The notes under the pieces were generated by a model that saw nothing but the letters and a program-made list of their open reading frames with translations, searched no databases and was not told the origin of the DNA. This document shows positions 41,817 to 42,672 of a DNA stretch of 42,672 bases, one piece after another. The stretch's first letter is position 1. Each line of letters begins with the position of its first letter. This DNA comes from Candidatus Latescibacterota bacterium (GTDB lineage: Bacteria; Latescibacterota; UBA2968). The DNA lies in assembly GCA_021295695.1 (NCBI GenBank), contig JAGWBW010000021.1:1-42672 (forward strand). The letters are read 5' to 3'. The position numbers and the translations under genes are program-made.

Positions 41817-42672
41817 AATATCTCACAATCATTTTTAGTTGGTCTTTAGTTTTTCTTCTTCAATACCCTATTATGGCTGATAATAGGAAACCTCCTTGGA
41901 GTCCGGTCCAAGCTACAGGTCAGCCCGATACACCTGATGCTGGCGTTTTTCCTACTGCGTGGTCTTGCATGATCGATGAACAAGATGAGTGGTTACTGCT
42001 TCAATATGAAAAACCCATAACTCCTAAAAAGATAAAAATATATCAAGTTCACAATCCCGGTGCTATAAATAGAGTAAGTATGTTCAAGGAAAATGGTGAG
42101 GAAGTTGTAGTATGGTCGGGTATAGATTCTATCTCGATTGTGAACAAATTAGGCATATCGGAGCTTGACTTAGAGGTTCCATTTGAGACAAGCCGTGTTA
42201 AAATTCACATTGACTGGCAGAGTCACTCTGGACATCATTTGATAGATGCTGTCGGTTTGGTTGATATTTTGGGCAATACGTACTGGGCAATTGAGGCTGA
42301 GGCCAGTAGTACGTCACCAGAAAACGGTAGATGGGTCACAGGTCAGGTCATCGATGTGAAGGACAACCCAATACCGGAAGTCCAGGTGAGCAGCTTTTGG
42401 GAGACGACCGGTGATCGGCTCGAGCCTGTTATTGAAAATAAGACAGACCGTATTGGGAAATTTACTGTAGCTGTTGCATTTAGGAATGAAATAGGTGCTG
42501 TAATCGCTATGGACAAAGAGCGCGAAACGGGAGGAATTCTGATTGTGAGAAAAACAGATGAAGATACTACGAAAGCTATTAGGCTTTCGCAGTTAGTAGA
42601 GGTTAAAGGCACTTTTATGAACAAGGAACTCGATGAACCCCTACAAGGTGTGGCCGCATATATCGGAATTGC
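41813..42672 (+). CDS. Secreted multidomain protein (3' end outside window)
   Basis: Open from ATG 41813 to the window end, 286 codons. Signal peptide MKYLTIIFSWSLVFLLQYPI (cleavage near MADN). Then a domain starting WSPVQATGQPDTPDAGVFPT, as seen in the N-termini of planctomycete-type F5/8-like or pappalysin-like secreted proteins, and from about residue 175 a carboxypeptidase-regulatory-like beta domain (GRWVTGQVIDVKDNPIPEVQV, then GKFTVAVAF) followed by a second one. CCGGAGGAAATC gives a good RBS. AT-rich relative to the neighbours. Function unknown; likely surface or extracellular. Confidence 0.8.
   Translation, partial: MKYLTIIFSWSLVFLLQYPIMADNRKPPWSPVQATGQPDTPDAGVFPTAWSCMIDEQDEWLLLQYEKPITPKKIKIYQVHNPGAINRVSMFKENGEEVVVWSGIDSISIVNKLGISELDLEVPFETSRVKIHIDWQSHSGHHLIDAVGLVDILGNTYWAIEAEASSTSPENGRWVTGQVIDVKDNPIPEVQVSSFWETTGDRLEPVIENKTDRIGKFTVAVAFRNEIGAVIAMDKERETGGILIVRKTDEDTTKAIRLSQLVEVKGTFMNKELDEPLQGVAAYIGI

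Noticed and set aside
1-42672. tRNA, rRNA, CRISPR array, integrase or transposase.
   Set aside because: I saw no CCA-type cloverleaf, no spaced direct repeats and no such protein in any frame; by-eye search could miss a tRNA.

Overview
The window reads as chromosomal DNA of a GC-moderate, Gram-negative-type environmental bacterium. A GWxTD/TPR protein, an M81 (MlrC-like) hydrolase, a phytanoyl-CoA dioxygenase-like protein, a short neutral-ceramidase-like enzyme, a Vgb-like propeller with dockerin-like repeats, and a one-piece alpha-beta glycyl-tRNA synthetase together suggest the Latescibacterota/Poribacteria or FCB neighbourhood. That placement is inference; there is no rRNA gene to confirm it. 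Outer-membrane, lipoprotein and periplasmic-type signals fit a diderm cell.

Layout. 1-6902 (minus): one long unidirectional run, amidohydrolase > Rieske protein > M81 hydrolase > SurE > DHDPS/NAL-like aldolase > OmpR-type response regulator > CpxA/RstB-like histidine kinase (cut by the left edge). Most junctions are under 20 bases or overlap, so it looks like a catabolic operon with its own two-component system. 7000-9570: small accessory patch (HigA-like regulator without an adjacent toxin, DUF2283 protein, AAA/DUF4143 ATPase, lipoprotein). 9562-18242: housekeeping stretch with pyrB behind an attenuator-like leader, divergent glyQS, an outer-membrane-like protein, a frameshifted GWxTD protein and rsmD. 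18243-20891: AT-rich type II restriction-modification island. 20990-21303: a short DUF5069-like gene with an in-frame TGA at the position of an expected Cys codon, followed at once by a bSECIS-like hairpin and ending in a good terminator. It is the strongest candidate for something new here.

21589-25835 (minus): complete Fe3+/polyamine-type ABC importer (binding protein, ATPase, two-domain permease). 25850-33079: Vgb-like protein, ceramidase-like enzyme with a sugar-nucleotide-epimerase-like partner, MsbA-type exporter, SLC13/DASS transporter. 33211-33554: gene-free segment with five hairpins, at least three built like intrinsic terminators on opposing strands with complementary loops. 33611-36328: a double M16 peptidase fused through a membrane hairpin. 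36554-41680 (plus): YggT, a Bcr/CflA exporter translationally coupled to a ROK sugar kinase, then a ThDP enzyme and a PhyH-like oxygenase. At the right edge a 32-codon membrane ORF overlaps the start of a secreted protein cut by the window end.

Interspersed short elements (7368, 18473, 36358) belong to one REP-like family. I saw no tRNA, rRNA, CRISPR array, transposase or phage gene.
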